NCBI GenBank assembly: GCA_964428485.1
Contig: CAYRYP010000044.1
Coordinates: forward strand, 1 to 12,340
Origin: CAZPAN01 sp964428485
GTDB lineage: Bacteria; Actinomycetota; Coriobacteriia; Coriobacteriales; CADBOM01
DNA length: 12,340 bases
Direction of reading: 5' to 3'
In this document: positions 1 to 6,436 of the stretch, one piece after another
Position numbering within the stretch: the first letter of the stretch is position 1
Layout: each line of letters opens with the position of its first letter
Notes under the pieces: model-generated
Database searches by the model: none
Told to the model about the DNA's origin: nothing
The model's input: only the letters and a program-made list of their open reading frames with translations
Translations under genes and position numbers: made by a program

Positions 1-21
1 GCGTTGTGCATGGGAGTTGCA

Positions 22-27
22 TATAAT
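22..27 (+). promoter_or_regulatory. Candidate -10 element for the GNAT-helicase operon
   Basis: A perfect TATAAT hexamer lies about 70 nt upstream of the acetyltransferase start, in an AT-rich pocket. The matching -35 would fall at or before the window edge, so only half of the promoter can be judged. A short run of CGA triplets (54-63) lies in the presumed leader. Confidence 0.4.
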
Positions 28-96
28 AGAGACTTCAAATTTATCATCCTTGCGACGACGACGATTTTTGCCATTTGATTGAACAGGGGAGCTCCG

Positions 97-696
97 ATGG
101 TCACCAAACCTCTTCCAACCGGGGACGAGACCCCGGAGGGCTTCGAGCAGTTCTACGAGGACATGAGAAACTCCACCTTGGGCATCGAGACAACCAGGGT
201 GAGCCGTGTTGCAGCCACTCAGCTCTCGCATTCTGAGATCCACGCGCTGGAGAGGCTTCGCAACAAGGCGGTAGAGGCGCTGGGAGATTTCAAGAACGCG
301 CGAGGCTTCGAGATGACGTTCGACCGCGAGATGAACCTATGGCCTGAGGGGAAGTCTCCAACGGACAAACTCGTCTTCCGCGATTTTAAGGAGGGCACTC
401 TGCGGGGCTACGCCTTGGTGGTGAGGGGATGGCCCAGTGCGGACACGTGGACCATTCAGCATCTCATAATCGACCCCGACTGCCGCTTGCAGGGCATCGG
501 GAAGAGGATCATAGACTCCATAGAGCTCGATGCGCTGTCCACCACCGAAACCACCGACAAGATCGTCGCCGTGCCTGTCGCGGAGTCCAACGACTCGTTC
601 TGGAAGTTTAACGGGTACGAGTGCGCGGGGATGCACTCGACCGAGCTTCTCGGTAAGACATTCTCCTTCGAGGTCTTCCAGAAGAATATCAGGTGA
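97..696 (+). CDS. GNAT-family N-acetyltransferase
   Basis: This is a 199-residue protein predicted to transfer an acetyl group from acetyl-CoA to an amine; the acceptor is unknown. The C-terminal half has the GNAT acetyl-CoA-binding motif A: a hydrophobic strand followed by R130-L-Q-G-I-G135-K (pattern R-x-x-G-x-G) and a helix. The typical late motif (F168, G173, Y174 in an 'FWKFNGYE'-like stretch) follows. The N-terminal ~75 residues are charged, probably helical and not typical of a minimal GNAT domain. I chose ATG 97 because AGGGGAG at 85-91 sits 5 nt upstream. A TTG at 79 in the same frame lacks a good ribosome site. The stop is 7 nt before the exonuclease-helicase start, so the two are probably co-transcribed. 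Family assignment is fairly sure; substrate is not inferable. Confidence 0.8.
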   Translation: MVTKPLPTGDETPEGFEQFYEDMRNSTLGIETTRVSRVAATQLSHSEIHALERLRNKAVEALGDFKNARGFEMTFDREMNLWPEGKSPTDKLVFRDFKEGTLRGYALVVRGWPSADTWTIQHLIIDPDCRLQGIGKRIIDSIELDALSTTETTDKIVAVPVAESNDSFWKFNGYECAGMHSTELLGKTFSFEVFQKNIR

Positions 697-703
697 ACTA
701 TCG

Positions 704-3646
704 GTGACCGTAAATTTTCGCGAGAAGGAGCAGTCCGCCCTATGCAATCCGGCGGACTACCTGATTGCCGGCACCGATGCCGACGTTGTCCGATCCTATT
801 CGGATCTTGCTGAGAGGGCACTTCATGCCCGCTATGGGCTCATAGAGCCGCAGATTGTCATAGTCGACACCGAGACCACGGGCCTGAACTCCGACTCCGA
901 CGAGCTAATAGAGATAGCGGCCGTGAAGATGGATGGACCGGACGTGGTCGAGGAGTTCCAAACCTTCGTCGACCCTCGCAGGTCTATTCCCGAGTTCATA
1001 ACGGAGCTCACCGGCATCTCCAGCTCCGATGTCTCCGGTGCACCCGGCCCTATCGAGGCCGTGCGGATGCTCGACACTTTCTGCGAACAGTCGCTCCTCG
1101 TCGCCCATAACGCCCGTTTCGACAGGGATTTCGTGGGCAGGCATGCGAAGGCTCCCTCCGATCTGGCGGACAGGTCGAGGTGGATCGATTCACTCACGTT
1201 GTCGAGGATCGCTCTTCCCAGACTCATCGCCCACGACCAGCAAACGCTCTGCGACGCCTTTGGTATCGACCGTGGCAATCACCGCGCGATCGGAGATGTC
1301 AGGGCGCTCGCGCGACTGTGGAGGATCATGCTGGCGGCGCTGGGAGACATGCCCAACGAGCTGGTTGCGTTTATGGCCGATCTGGCACCCGGGGCCACAT
1401 GGCCTGTGAGGGAGGCTCTGCGCATGGTGGTCTCGAGCGGATCAGAGCCGGGGCGCTTCTCCATGCACACCCTGCGTGACAGGAGGATGGGCAAGTGGGC
1501 GCGCGAGGCGCCACCGCTGGTAGACCCTGCTGAGACCAATATGTTCGATCTTACTCCCATCGACCGCGCAGAGATCGAGGAGGCGTTTTGCTCGGATGGC
1601 ATCGTAGGCAGGATGTACAGCAGCTTCGAGAGGCGTCCCGAGCAGGTGGAGCTGGCGATGGATGTCTCCGAGGCGTTTCGGACCTCCACACACAGTGTGA
1701 TAGAGGCGGGTACAGGAGTGGGGAAGTCCATATCCTATCTTCTACCCTCCGTGCTCTTTGCGCTGCGAAATCGCGTGAGGGTTGGAATCGCTACCAAGAC
1801 CAACACCCTGCTCGATCAGCTCGTCTTCCACGAGCTGCCGGCGCTCTCCGACGCCATGGAGAGCGTCACCGGGACGGGCTTTTCCTACATAGCGCTCAAG
1901 GGATACGACCACTACCCGTGCCTTCGAAAGCTGATGCACCAGGCGAGGTCGATGGGTGACGACGCCGGCGAATACAACCTTATGATCGTGGCGACGATAC
2001 TCTCCCAGGTGGCACAGGCCACGTGGGGGGATCTCGATGCGCTCACCGTGAGCCTCAGTAATTCCATGCGGGCGGGCGTTGTGTGCAGCGCCGAAGAGTG
2101 TCTGCATGCTAAGTGCTCGTACTTCCCGAGGAGGTGTCTGCTGCACGGCGCCAGGAGACATGCGCTCGATTCCGAGGTGATCGTGACTAACCACGCACTC
2201 CTGTTCCGCGACATAGCGATGGACAAAGGGGTGCTGCCCCCGATCAGGTATTGGGTGGTCGACGAGGCGCATGGCATGGAGGACGAAGCGCGCGACCAGC
2301 TCTCGTACTCGGTGGACGCGGGTGAGGCGATGACGCTTCTGCGAAAGCTCGACTCGCAGTCGTCCCCGGTGCGCAAGATGCAGGATGAGGCAATGCTGCT
2401 CGAGGGCGGAAGCTCACTGATGGGCTCCACGTCCGAGATCAGGCGAAGAGTTCCGGAGGTCATGGGTCTGGCGGAATCCTTCTTCAGGCTCGTCAAGGAT
2501 CTCGGCGAGCTGGTGCCGAGATCGGCCTATTCCACCCGCGAGATCTGGATCAACGAGGAGAGGCGCGACACCGAGCAATGGGCTGCTGTGGTGAGGGCGG
2601 GCACTGTGCTGATCGAGCAGATCTCGACGCTTTCGAAGTGGTGCTCCGATGCGGCCTCGATAGGTGAGCAGTTCGAGGAGCTCTCCGTGCATGTGACCGA
2701 GCTCTCGAGCGCCGCTACGAAGCTCTCCGATCTTCTGCAGTCGCTATCTCTGTTCATAGACGGCACCGACAGCGATTACTTCTACTACGCAGTCGTCCAC
2801 TCCGACAAGGACAAGCTCGCGGAGAGGCTGGTTGCGGCGCTTGTGGATCCTGGAAACGAGCTTTCAAGCAGGTTTTTCCCGGAGGAGAACAGCGTCGTGA
2901 TGACATCGGCCACGATCGCCGTGGGTGACTCGTTCGACTACTTCGCGCACCGTGTGGGGCTTGACCGCCTGGAGAGTGAGATGTGGAGCTCGCGCAAGCT
3001 GGAGCCGGCGGAGGGATTCTACGAGAACATGCGCACCATCGTGGTAACCGATGTTCCCGAGCCCCGCGACCCGGACTACCTCGACGCCATGGAGCGCATC
3101 CTTGCCGATGTGCACCTGGGTCTTGGCGGCGGCGTGCTCACATTGTTCACGAATCGTAGGGAGATGCAGGAGCTCTACTCGCGGCTGAACCCGGTGCTGC
3201 GCGACGCGGGGATAGAGCTGCTTTGCCAGCAGGGCGGCAAATCGAGAAGGCTGCTCAGCGAGGAGTTCACGAAGAATGAGGACTCCTGCCTGTTCGCGAT
3301 GAGGTCGTTTTGGGAGGGATTTGACGCGCCCGGCAGAACACTGAGGTGCGTGGTGCTACCGAAGCTGCCCTTCTCGCGTCCGGATGACCCGCTCTGCCAG
3401 GAGTTGAACATCCGTCGTAAGGACGCCTGGAAGACATTTGTGCTGCCTCAGGCGGTGATCGATACCAAGCAGGCCGCGGGCCGTTTGATCAGATCCCGCA
3501 GCGACGCAGGGGTGCTGGTGCTGGCCGACAGCAGACTCACCACGAAGTGGTATGGGAAGGTGTTTCTCAAGTCTCTTGCACGAGGCGGGGTGGAGAGCAT
3601 CCCGGAGTCGGCCCTGCGCGCCTCCCTGGAGGAAAGCGGTCTGTGA
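704..3646 (+). CDS. DinG-like helicase with N-terminal DEDDh 3'-5' exonuclease domain
   Basis: This 980-residue protein fuses a DnaQ/epsilon-type exonuclease to an XPD/DinG superfamily-2 helicase. Residues ~50-215 carry Exo I D55-T-E57-T-T-G, Exo II H135-N-A-R-F-D140 and Exo III H193-x4-D198, a complete DEDDh set. The helicase part has Walker A G336-T-G-V-G-K-S342, the DEAH box D520-E-A-H523, a motif-III-like TSAT (in VVMTSATI), motif V around WEGFDAPG, and motif VI QAAGRLIR near the C terminus. Between Walker A and DEAH lie C406, C466, C471 and C478 in the arrangement used by DinG/XPD for a 4Fe-4S cluster. The start is GTG 704, with AGGTGA at 691-696 seven nt upstream; open frame upstream of it is an overlap with the acetyltransferase gene. 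Likely role: processing of damaged or structured DNA ends or R-loops. It could be annotated dinG, but polarity and in vivo role cannot be read from sequence. Confidence 0.9.
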   Translation: MTVNFREKEQSALCNPADYLIAGTDADVVRSYSDLAERALHARYGLIEPQIVIVDTETTGLNSDSDELIEIAAVKMDGPDVVEEFQTFVDPRRSIPEFITELTGISSSDVSGAPGPIEAVRMLDTFCEQSLLVAHNARFDRDFVGRHAKAPSDLADRSRWIDSLTLSRIALPRLIAHDQQTLCDAFGIDRGNHRAIGDVRALARLWRIMLAALGDMPNELVAFMADLAPGATWPVREALRMVVSSGSEPGRFSMHTLRDRRMGKWAREAPPLVDPAETNMFDLTPIDRAEIEEAFCSDGIVGRMYSSFERRPEQVELAMDVSEAFRTSTHSVIEAGTGVGKSISYLLPSVLFALRNRVRVGIATKTNTLLDQLVFHELPALSDAMESVTGTGFSYIALKGYDHYPCLRKLMHQARSMGDDAGEYNLMIVATILSQVAQATWGDLDALTVSLSNSMRAGVVCSAEECLHAKCSYFPRRCLLHGARRHALDSEVIVTNHALLFRDIAMDKGVLPPIRYWVVDEAHGMEDEARDQLSYSVDAGEAMTLLRKLDSQSSPVRKMQDEAMLLEGGSSLMGSTSEIRRRVPEVMGLAESFFRLVKDLGELVPRSAYSTREIWINEERRDTEQWAAVVRAGTVLIEQISTLSKWCSDAASIGEQFEELSVHVTELSSAATKLSDLLQSLSLFIDGTDSDYFYYAVVHSDKDKLAERLVAALVDPGNELSSRFFPEENSVVMTSATIAVGDSFDYFAHRVGLDRLESEMWSSRKLEPAEGFYENMRTIVVTDVPEPRDPDYLDAMERILADVHLGLGGGVLTLFTNRREMQELYSRLNPVLRDAGIELLCQQGGKSRRLLSEEFTKNEDSCLFAMRSFWEGFDAPGRTLRCVVLPKLPFSRPDDPLCQELNIRRKDAWKTFVLPQAVIDTKQAAGRLIRSRSDAGVLVLADSRLTTKWYGKVFLKSLARGGVESIPESALRASLEESGL

Positions 3647-3660
3647 GACGACCCCGGGAT

Positions 3661-3679
3661 GCCTGTCTGTAAGGCAGGC
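3661..3679. terminator. Stem-loop between convergent genes, possible weak bidirectional terminator
   Basis: GCCTGTCT (3661-3668) pairs with AGGCAGGC (3672-3679), giving 8 bp with one G.T wobble and a 3-nt loop. It lies in the 34-nt gap between the stops of the helicase gene (+) and the P-type ATPase gene (-). No uninterrupted T run follows on either strand; TATTTT on the + strand comes 15 nt later. Intrinsic termination is therefore plausible but not certain. Confidence 0.4.
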
Positions 3680-3680
3680 T

Positions 3681-5765
3681 CTACCGGACCCCGTATTTTC
3701 TTGAGCTTCTGAGCGCCAGTGCGACTGTGGTGGCATTGTGCGCTAGCGATGACACCTGCGGGGTTATCATGCCCGAGATGCCGCCGGCCAGAAGCACCGA
3801 GTTTATCGTCATGACCTGCGCGAATGACTTCCCGAGGCGCTGCATCAGCTCTGTGGCGATAGAGCGCAGCCTCACCAGGGCATCCAGGTCGCTCGAGGCC
3901 AGTGTGATGTCGGCCACCTCGCGGGCGATGGCGGTGCTTCCGCCCATCGCGATTCCGACGTTCGCGGCTGATAGCGCGGGAGAGTCGTTGACTCCGTCTC
4001 CGACCATCACGACCTTGCGACCCTGCGAGCGCAGCTCCTCGATGAACGAGTGCTTGTCCTCGGGCAGCATGTTGGCGTAAAACTCGTCTATTCCGGCCTC
4101 CGCGGCGATCTTCTCCGCAGTATGGGCGTTGTCGCCCGTGAGCATCACGACGTGCTCGAGCCCCATGGAACGAAGTTTCGCCACGGAGACGTCGACCCCG
4201 GGCTTGATGGGGTCGTTCACGCCTATAACGCCGACCAGATCGCCATCGACGGCAAGGTAGAGCACCGAGCACCCCTCAGCCTCGCGGGCGATGTGTTCGC
4301 GGTGGGCCTTGGGAATCTCGACGTGCTCGTCCTCGACCACGAAATGCTCACTTCCGATGACCACGCGCTTGCCGTCGAGGGAGGACGCGATGCCGTGAGC
4401 CACCAGGTACTCCACCTCGGCGTGGCGCTCTCTGTGGCGAAGACCCCTTTCGCTTGCTTCGCGCACAACGGCGCGGGCTACCGGGTGGGGGAAGTGCTCC
4501 TCAAGGCACGCTGCGAAGCGCAGCACGCTGGATTTGTCCCAGCCGTCGAAGGCTAGGATGCAGGCGACTTTGGGCTCGGCGTTGGTGAGTGTGCCGGTTT
4601 TGTCGAAGACGATGGTGTCGGCCTCGGCCAGGGCCTCCAGGCTCTTGGAGCCGCGCACCGTGAAGCCCTCGTGGGCGCTCTGACTCATCGCGGAGAGCAC
4701 CGCGATGGATCCGGTGAGTTTAAGTGCGCAGGAGTAGTCGACCATCAGAGCCGCGGAGGTCTTGATCAGGCTTCTCGTGGAGAGCGCCACGATGCCCGCT
4801 AGCAGGAAATTCCACGGGACTATGCGATCGGCGAGGTGTTCTCGCCTCGACTGCGCCTCGCCTTTCATCTGCTCGGACTGCTCCACCATCGTCACGATCG
4901 ATCGGAGCTTGGTGGAGCCGGTGCCGGCCCTCGCACGTATCTTGATTATGCCGTCCTCCACGGCAGTGCCGGCGAAGACGTCGTCACCGACGGTGCGCTC
5001 GATGGCGAGCGGCTCGCCGGTGAGGTTGGCCTGGTTGACCATCGCGGTGCCCTCGACCACGGTACCGTCGATGCATATCGACATTCCCGTGCGAGCCACA
5101 ACGATGTCGCCCTCCTGTACTTCGGATGACTGAACGGAGACCTCCTCGCCGTCTCTGATCATGCTCACCTTTTCGGGGACGGCCATGAGCGAGTAGATCA
5201 GCTCGCTCTCGGATTTGGCCTGGGTGTACTCCTCTAGCGTCTCTCCGAGGTCGAGCAAAAACATTGTGCTGGCAGCGGTCTTAGGATCGCCCTTGGCGAA
5301 GGACATTCCGATGGCCGCGGCGTCGAGCACTGGCACGTCCAGCCGGGCCTGTCCGAGCGATCTAAGAGCCGCTTTGGCGAACTTTAGGAAGTGAAAAACT
5401 GCCCATGCTACGCGAAGCGGAGCGGGGAGGAAGAACCGTCGCATCAGATGGAAGGACACCAGCGTGACGATGTCCATCATGATCGACCCTGCAGAGGGTA
5501 CGAGACCCGCATGGTACTCCGTGCGGGCCTCCTCCACGTCATCGATCGACACCGCGCAGATAGCGGCAATGAGGGTTTCTCGGCCATCCTCGCCGCCTGA
5601 ATAGCTGATCGCGATGCACCCTATGCGGGGGAATACCTTAACCTCCTCCACACCGGGCATGTCAGACATGAGACTCTTGAGTGCCTGGGTGTCGTTTTGT
5701 GGGATGATGCCCTCGAGCGAGATGCGGATCCTGCCCGGGAGCTCGTGGGCTATCGAAAATCTCAT
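3681..5765 (-). CDS. P1B-type metal-transporting ATPase with atypical TM6 motif
   Basis: This 694-residue membrane pump is predicted to export a transition metal using ATP. The N terminus (~1-60) looks like an HMA-type ferredoxin fold (PGRIRI, then a GVEEV segment) but lacks CxxC. Helical hydrophobic segments follow at ~90-180. The actuator domain holds T249-G-E251. A membrane pair spans ~315-362. The phosphorylation site is D388-K-T-G-T-L-T, the P1B-specific HP dipeptide is H427-P428, and the hinge is G589-D-G-V-N-D594. The last ~45 residues hold the final helices with an 'AHNATT' stretch. The TM6 signature reads D343-Y-S-C346-A-L-K-L-T-G-S: no CPC, SPC or TPC, so it is not a standard Cu, Zn/Cd or Co pump. 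It follows the small membrane protein gene after 9 nt without a strong ribosome site, suggesting translational coupling. The ion is unknown; Zn or Mn are guesses by analogy with mycobacterial CtpC. Confidence 0.88.
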   Translation of the reverse strand: MRFSIAHELPGRIRISLEGIIPQNDTQALKSLMSDMPGVEEVKVFPRIGCIAISYSGGEDGRETLIAAICAVSIDDVEEARTEYHAGLVPSAGSIMMDIVTLVSFHLMRRFFLPAPLRVAWAVFHFLKFAKAALRSLGQARLDVPVLDAAAIGMSFAKGDPKTAASTMFLLDLGETLEEYTQAKSESELIYSLMAVPEKVSMIRDGEEVSVQSSEVQEGDIVVARTGMSICIDGTVVEGTAMVNQANLTGEPLAIERTVGDDVFAGTAVEDGIIKIRARAGTGSTKLRSIVTMVEQSEQMKGEAQSRREHLADRIVPWNFLLAGIVALSTRSLIKTSAALMVDYSCALKLTGSIAVLSAMSQSAHEGFTVRGSKSLEALAEADTIVFDKTGTLTNAEPKVACILAFDGWDKSSVLRFAACLEEHFPHPVARAVVREASERGLRHRERHAEVEYLVAHGIASSLDGKRVVIGSEHFVVEDEHVEIPKAHREHIAREAEGCSVLYLAVDGDLVGVIGVNDPIKPGVDVSVAKLRSMGLEHVVMLTGDNAHTAEKIAAEAGIDEFYANMLPEDKHSFIEELRSQGRKVVMVGDGVNDSPALSAANVGIAMGGSTAIAREVADITLASSDLDALVRLRSIATELMQRLGKSFAQVMTINSVLLAGGISGMITPQVSSLAHNATTVALALRSSRKYGVR

Positions 5766-5774
5766 ATGTGTGGT

Positions 5775-6047
5775 CTACTTCTCAGCGCTGGCCTCTGCAG
5801 CCTCTTCGTCGGCAGCGTCGGCCTCCATCTGCATCTTGTTGAAGTAGCTGGCCTCCGCGACCATGTCGTCGACCTCGGCGCGGGCCTGCTCGATTATGTT
5901 CTCGTAGCCAGCCTTGGCCCTCATGCCGGCTGCGATGCCCTTGACGGCGACCTGCCTAGCGGCGTTGCTCTTCGCGGCCTTGACTCCCAGGGTTCCGAGC
6001 AGAAATCCTACTCCGACAAGGATTCCGCAACGGGTGATACTTTCCAT
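5775..6047 (-). CDS. Small single-pass membrane protein, DUF6110-like, partner of the P-type ATPase
   Basis: This is a 90-residue protein. An N-terminal membrane helix (~8-25, rich in Gly/Leu/Val with a FLLGTLG stretch) is followed by a basic stretch and a long amphipathic helix (~35-75). It ends in an acidic Ala/Glu/Asp tail of seven acidic residues in the last 17 and no histidine. The FLxGTxG and G-x-R-A-K features match my memory of DUF6110 proteins. The layout also recalls mycobacterial PacL proteins (DUF1490), small membrane scaffolds encoded next to CtpC-type ATPases. ATG 6047 is supported by AAAGGGG on the - strand about 6 nt upstream. It is the first gene of the two-gene metal unit. 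Function is inferred only from position and architecture: a scaffold, stabiliser or metal-delivery subunit of the ATPase. Confidence 0.75.
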   Translation of the reverse strand: MESITRCGILVGVGFLLGTLGVKAAKSNAARQVAVKGIAAGMRAKAGYENIIEQARAEVDDMVAEASYFNKMQMEADAADEEAAEASAEK

Positions 6048-6083
6048 GTTCGACCCCTTTCAAGTGAATTTGACTTTCTTGTG

Positions 6084-6109
6084 GATGCCTGCTGAAAGAG
6101 CAGTGCATC
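6084..6109 (-). promoter_or_regulatory. Strong hairpin at the 5' end of the metal-operon leader
   Basis: On the - strand, GATGC-A-CTGCT pairs with AGCAG-GCATC around a 5-nt loop: 10 bp with one bulged base. It lies 37 nt upstream of the small-protein start and just downstream of a TATTAT -10-like hexamer (6118-6123, - strand). It would thus form the first bases of the transcript or act as an inverted-repeat operator over the start site. No T run follows on the - strand, so it is not an obvious terminator. Confidence 0.45.
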
Positions 6110-6117
6110 TAAGTTGG

Positions 6118-6123
6118 ATAATA
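6118..6123 (-). promoter_or_regulatory. Candidate -10 of the metal operon promoter
   Basis: TATTAT on the - strand is placed so that transcription would begin near 6111, about 64 nt before the ATG. No good -35 is visible; the best region is ~6140-6147. It lies in a conspicuously AT-rich island (6110-6182) within GC-rich DNA. Confidence 0.35.
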
Positions 6124-6132
6124 CTCGCAAAG

Positions 6133-6161
6133 TTCATGATAGTTAGCATTAGTTTTATAAT
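6133..6161 (+). promoter_or_regulatory. Candidate promoter for the purD operon
   Basis: A perfect TATAAT (6156-6161) is preceded, at 17-nt spacing, by a poor -35 (TTCATG, 6133-6138). It sits in the same AT-rich island as the opposite-strand promoter. Transcription would start near 6168, giving a leader of about 270 nt before purD. Confidence 0.45.
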
Positions 6162-6184
6162 CGTTTACAGGTTTTTTATATTCG

Positions 6185-6418
6185 GGGTCGTTCACCGAGT
6201 TCTTAGGCACGGTTCCTAGGCGCGCACCGAGCGACCCGGGCCAGTTCCTTTCGAGATGCCCTGCACTGCTCATATCCGGGCGGATGTGGGGTATCTTGTT
6301 TCAAGTGGATTTTCAATTCTCGCGGGCCGCGTTGTCGGTTCGCTCCCTTCTCGCGCACCCCGAGCGGGGCGCATGCGCGTGCGGGAGATCTAATCCGCCG
6401 TGGACGCGACCGCGGTGG
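6185..6418 (+). promoter_or_regulatory. Structured purD 5' leader with four predicted stem-loops
   Basis: Four helices can be drawn by eye. (A) GGGTCG 6185-6190 pairs with CGACCC 6232-6237, enclosing CTTAGG/CCTAGG (6202-6207/6215-6220). (B) CATATCC 6271-6277 pairs with GGATGTG 6282-6288 around a GGGC loop. (C) CGCGCA 6352-6357 pairs with TGCGCG 6374-6379, enclosing CCCC-GAGC-GGGG. (D) CCGCCG 6395-6400 pairs with CGGTGG 6413-6418, ending 5 nt before the AGGAG ribosome site at 6424. No coding sequence is credible here. I could not match it to a known riboswitch class. It may be a cis-regulatory RNA controlling purD translation, or ordinary GC-rich DNA that pairs by chance. Confidence 0.4.
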
Positions 6419-6436
6419 GGGACAGGAGCTGTGGAT

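Noticed and set aside
530..703. Upstream extension of the exonuclease-helicase frame
   Set aside because: Overlaps the acetyltransferase C-terminal coding part; the peptide is Ser/Arg/Pro-rich and unlike the family, while GTG 704 has a well-placed ribosome site.
3448..4272. 274-codon - strand open frame overlapping the ends of the helicase and ATPase genes
   Set aside because: It is out of frame with the ATPase on the same strand, very Arg-rich, and lacks any motif.
3681..5765. Copper-exporting CopA assignment for the ATPase
   Set aside because: No CPC in TM6 and no CxxC in the N-terminal domain.
6395..6428. T-box-like string (GTGG...ACCGCGG) just before purD
   Set aside because: Does not match the antiterminator consensus, there is no specifier stem, and purD is not a typical T-box target; treated only as an ordinary hairpin.
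6284..6436. N-terminal extension of PurD from an in-frame ATG
   Set aside because: No ribosome site for that ATG, implausible sequence, and the standard PurD N terminus begins at 6437.
6168..6436. tRNA or SRP RNA in the purD leader
   Set aside because: No T-arm GTTCRANNC pattern, anticodon arm or SRP tetraloop core could be found.
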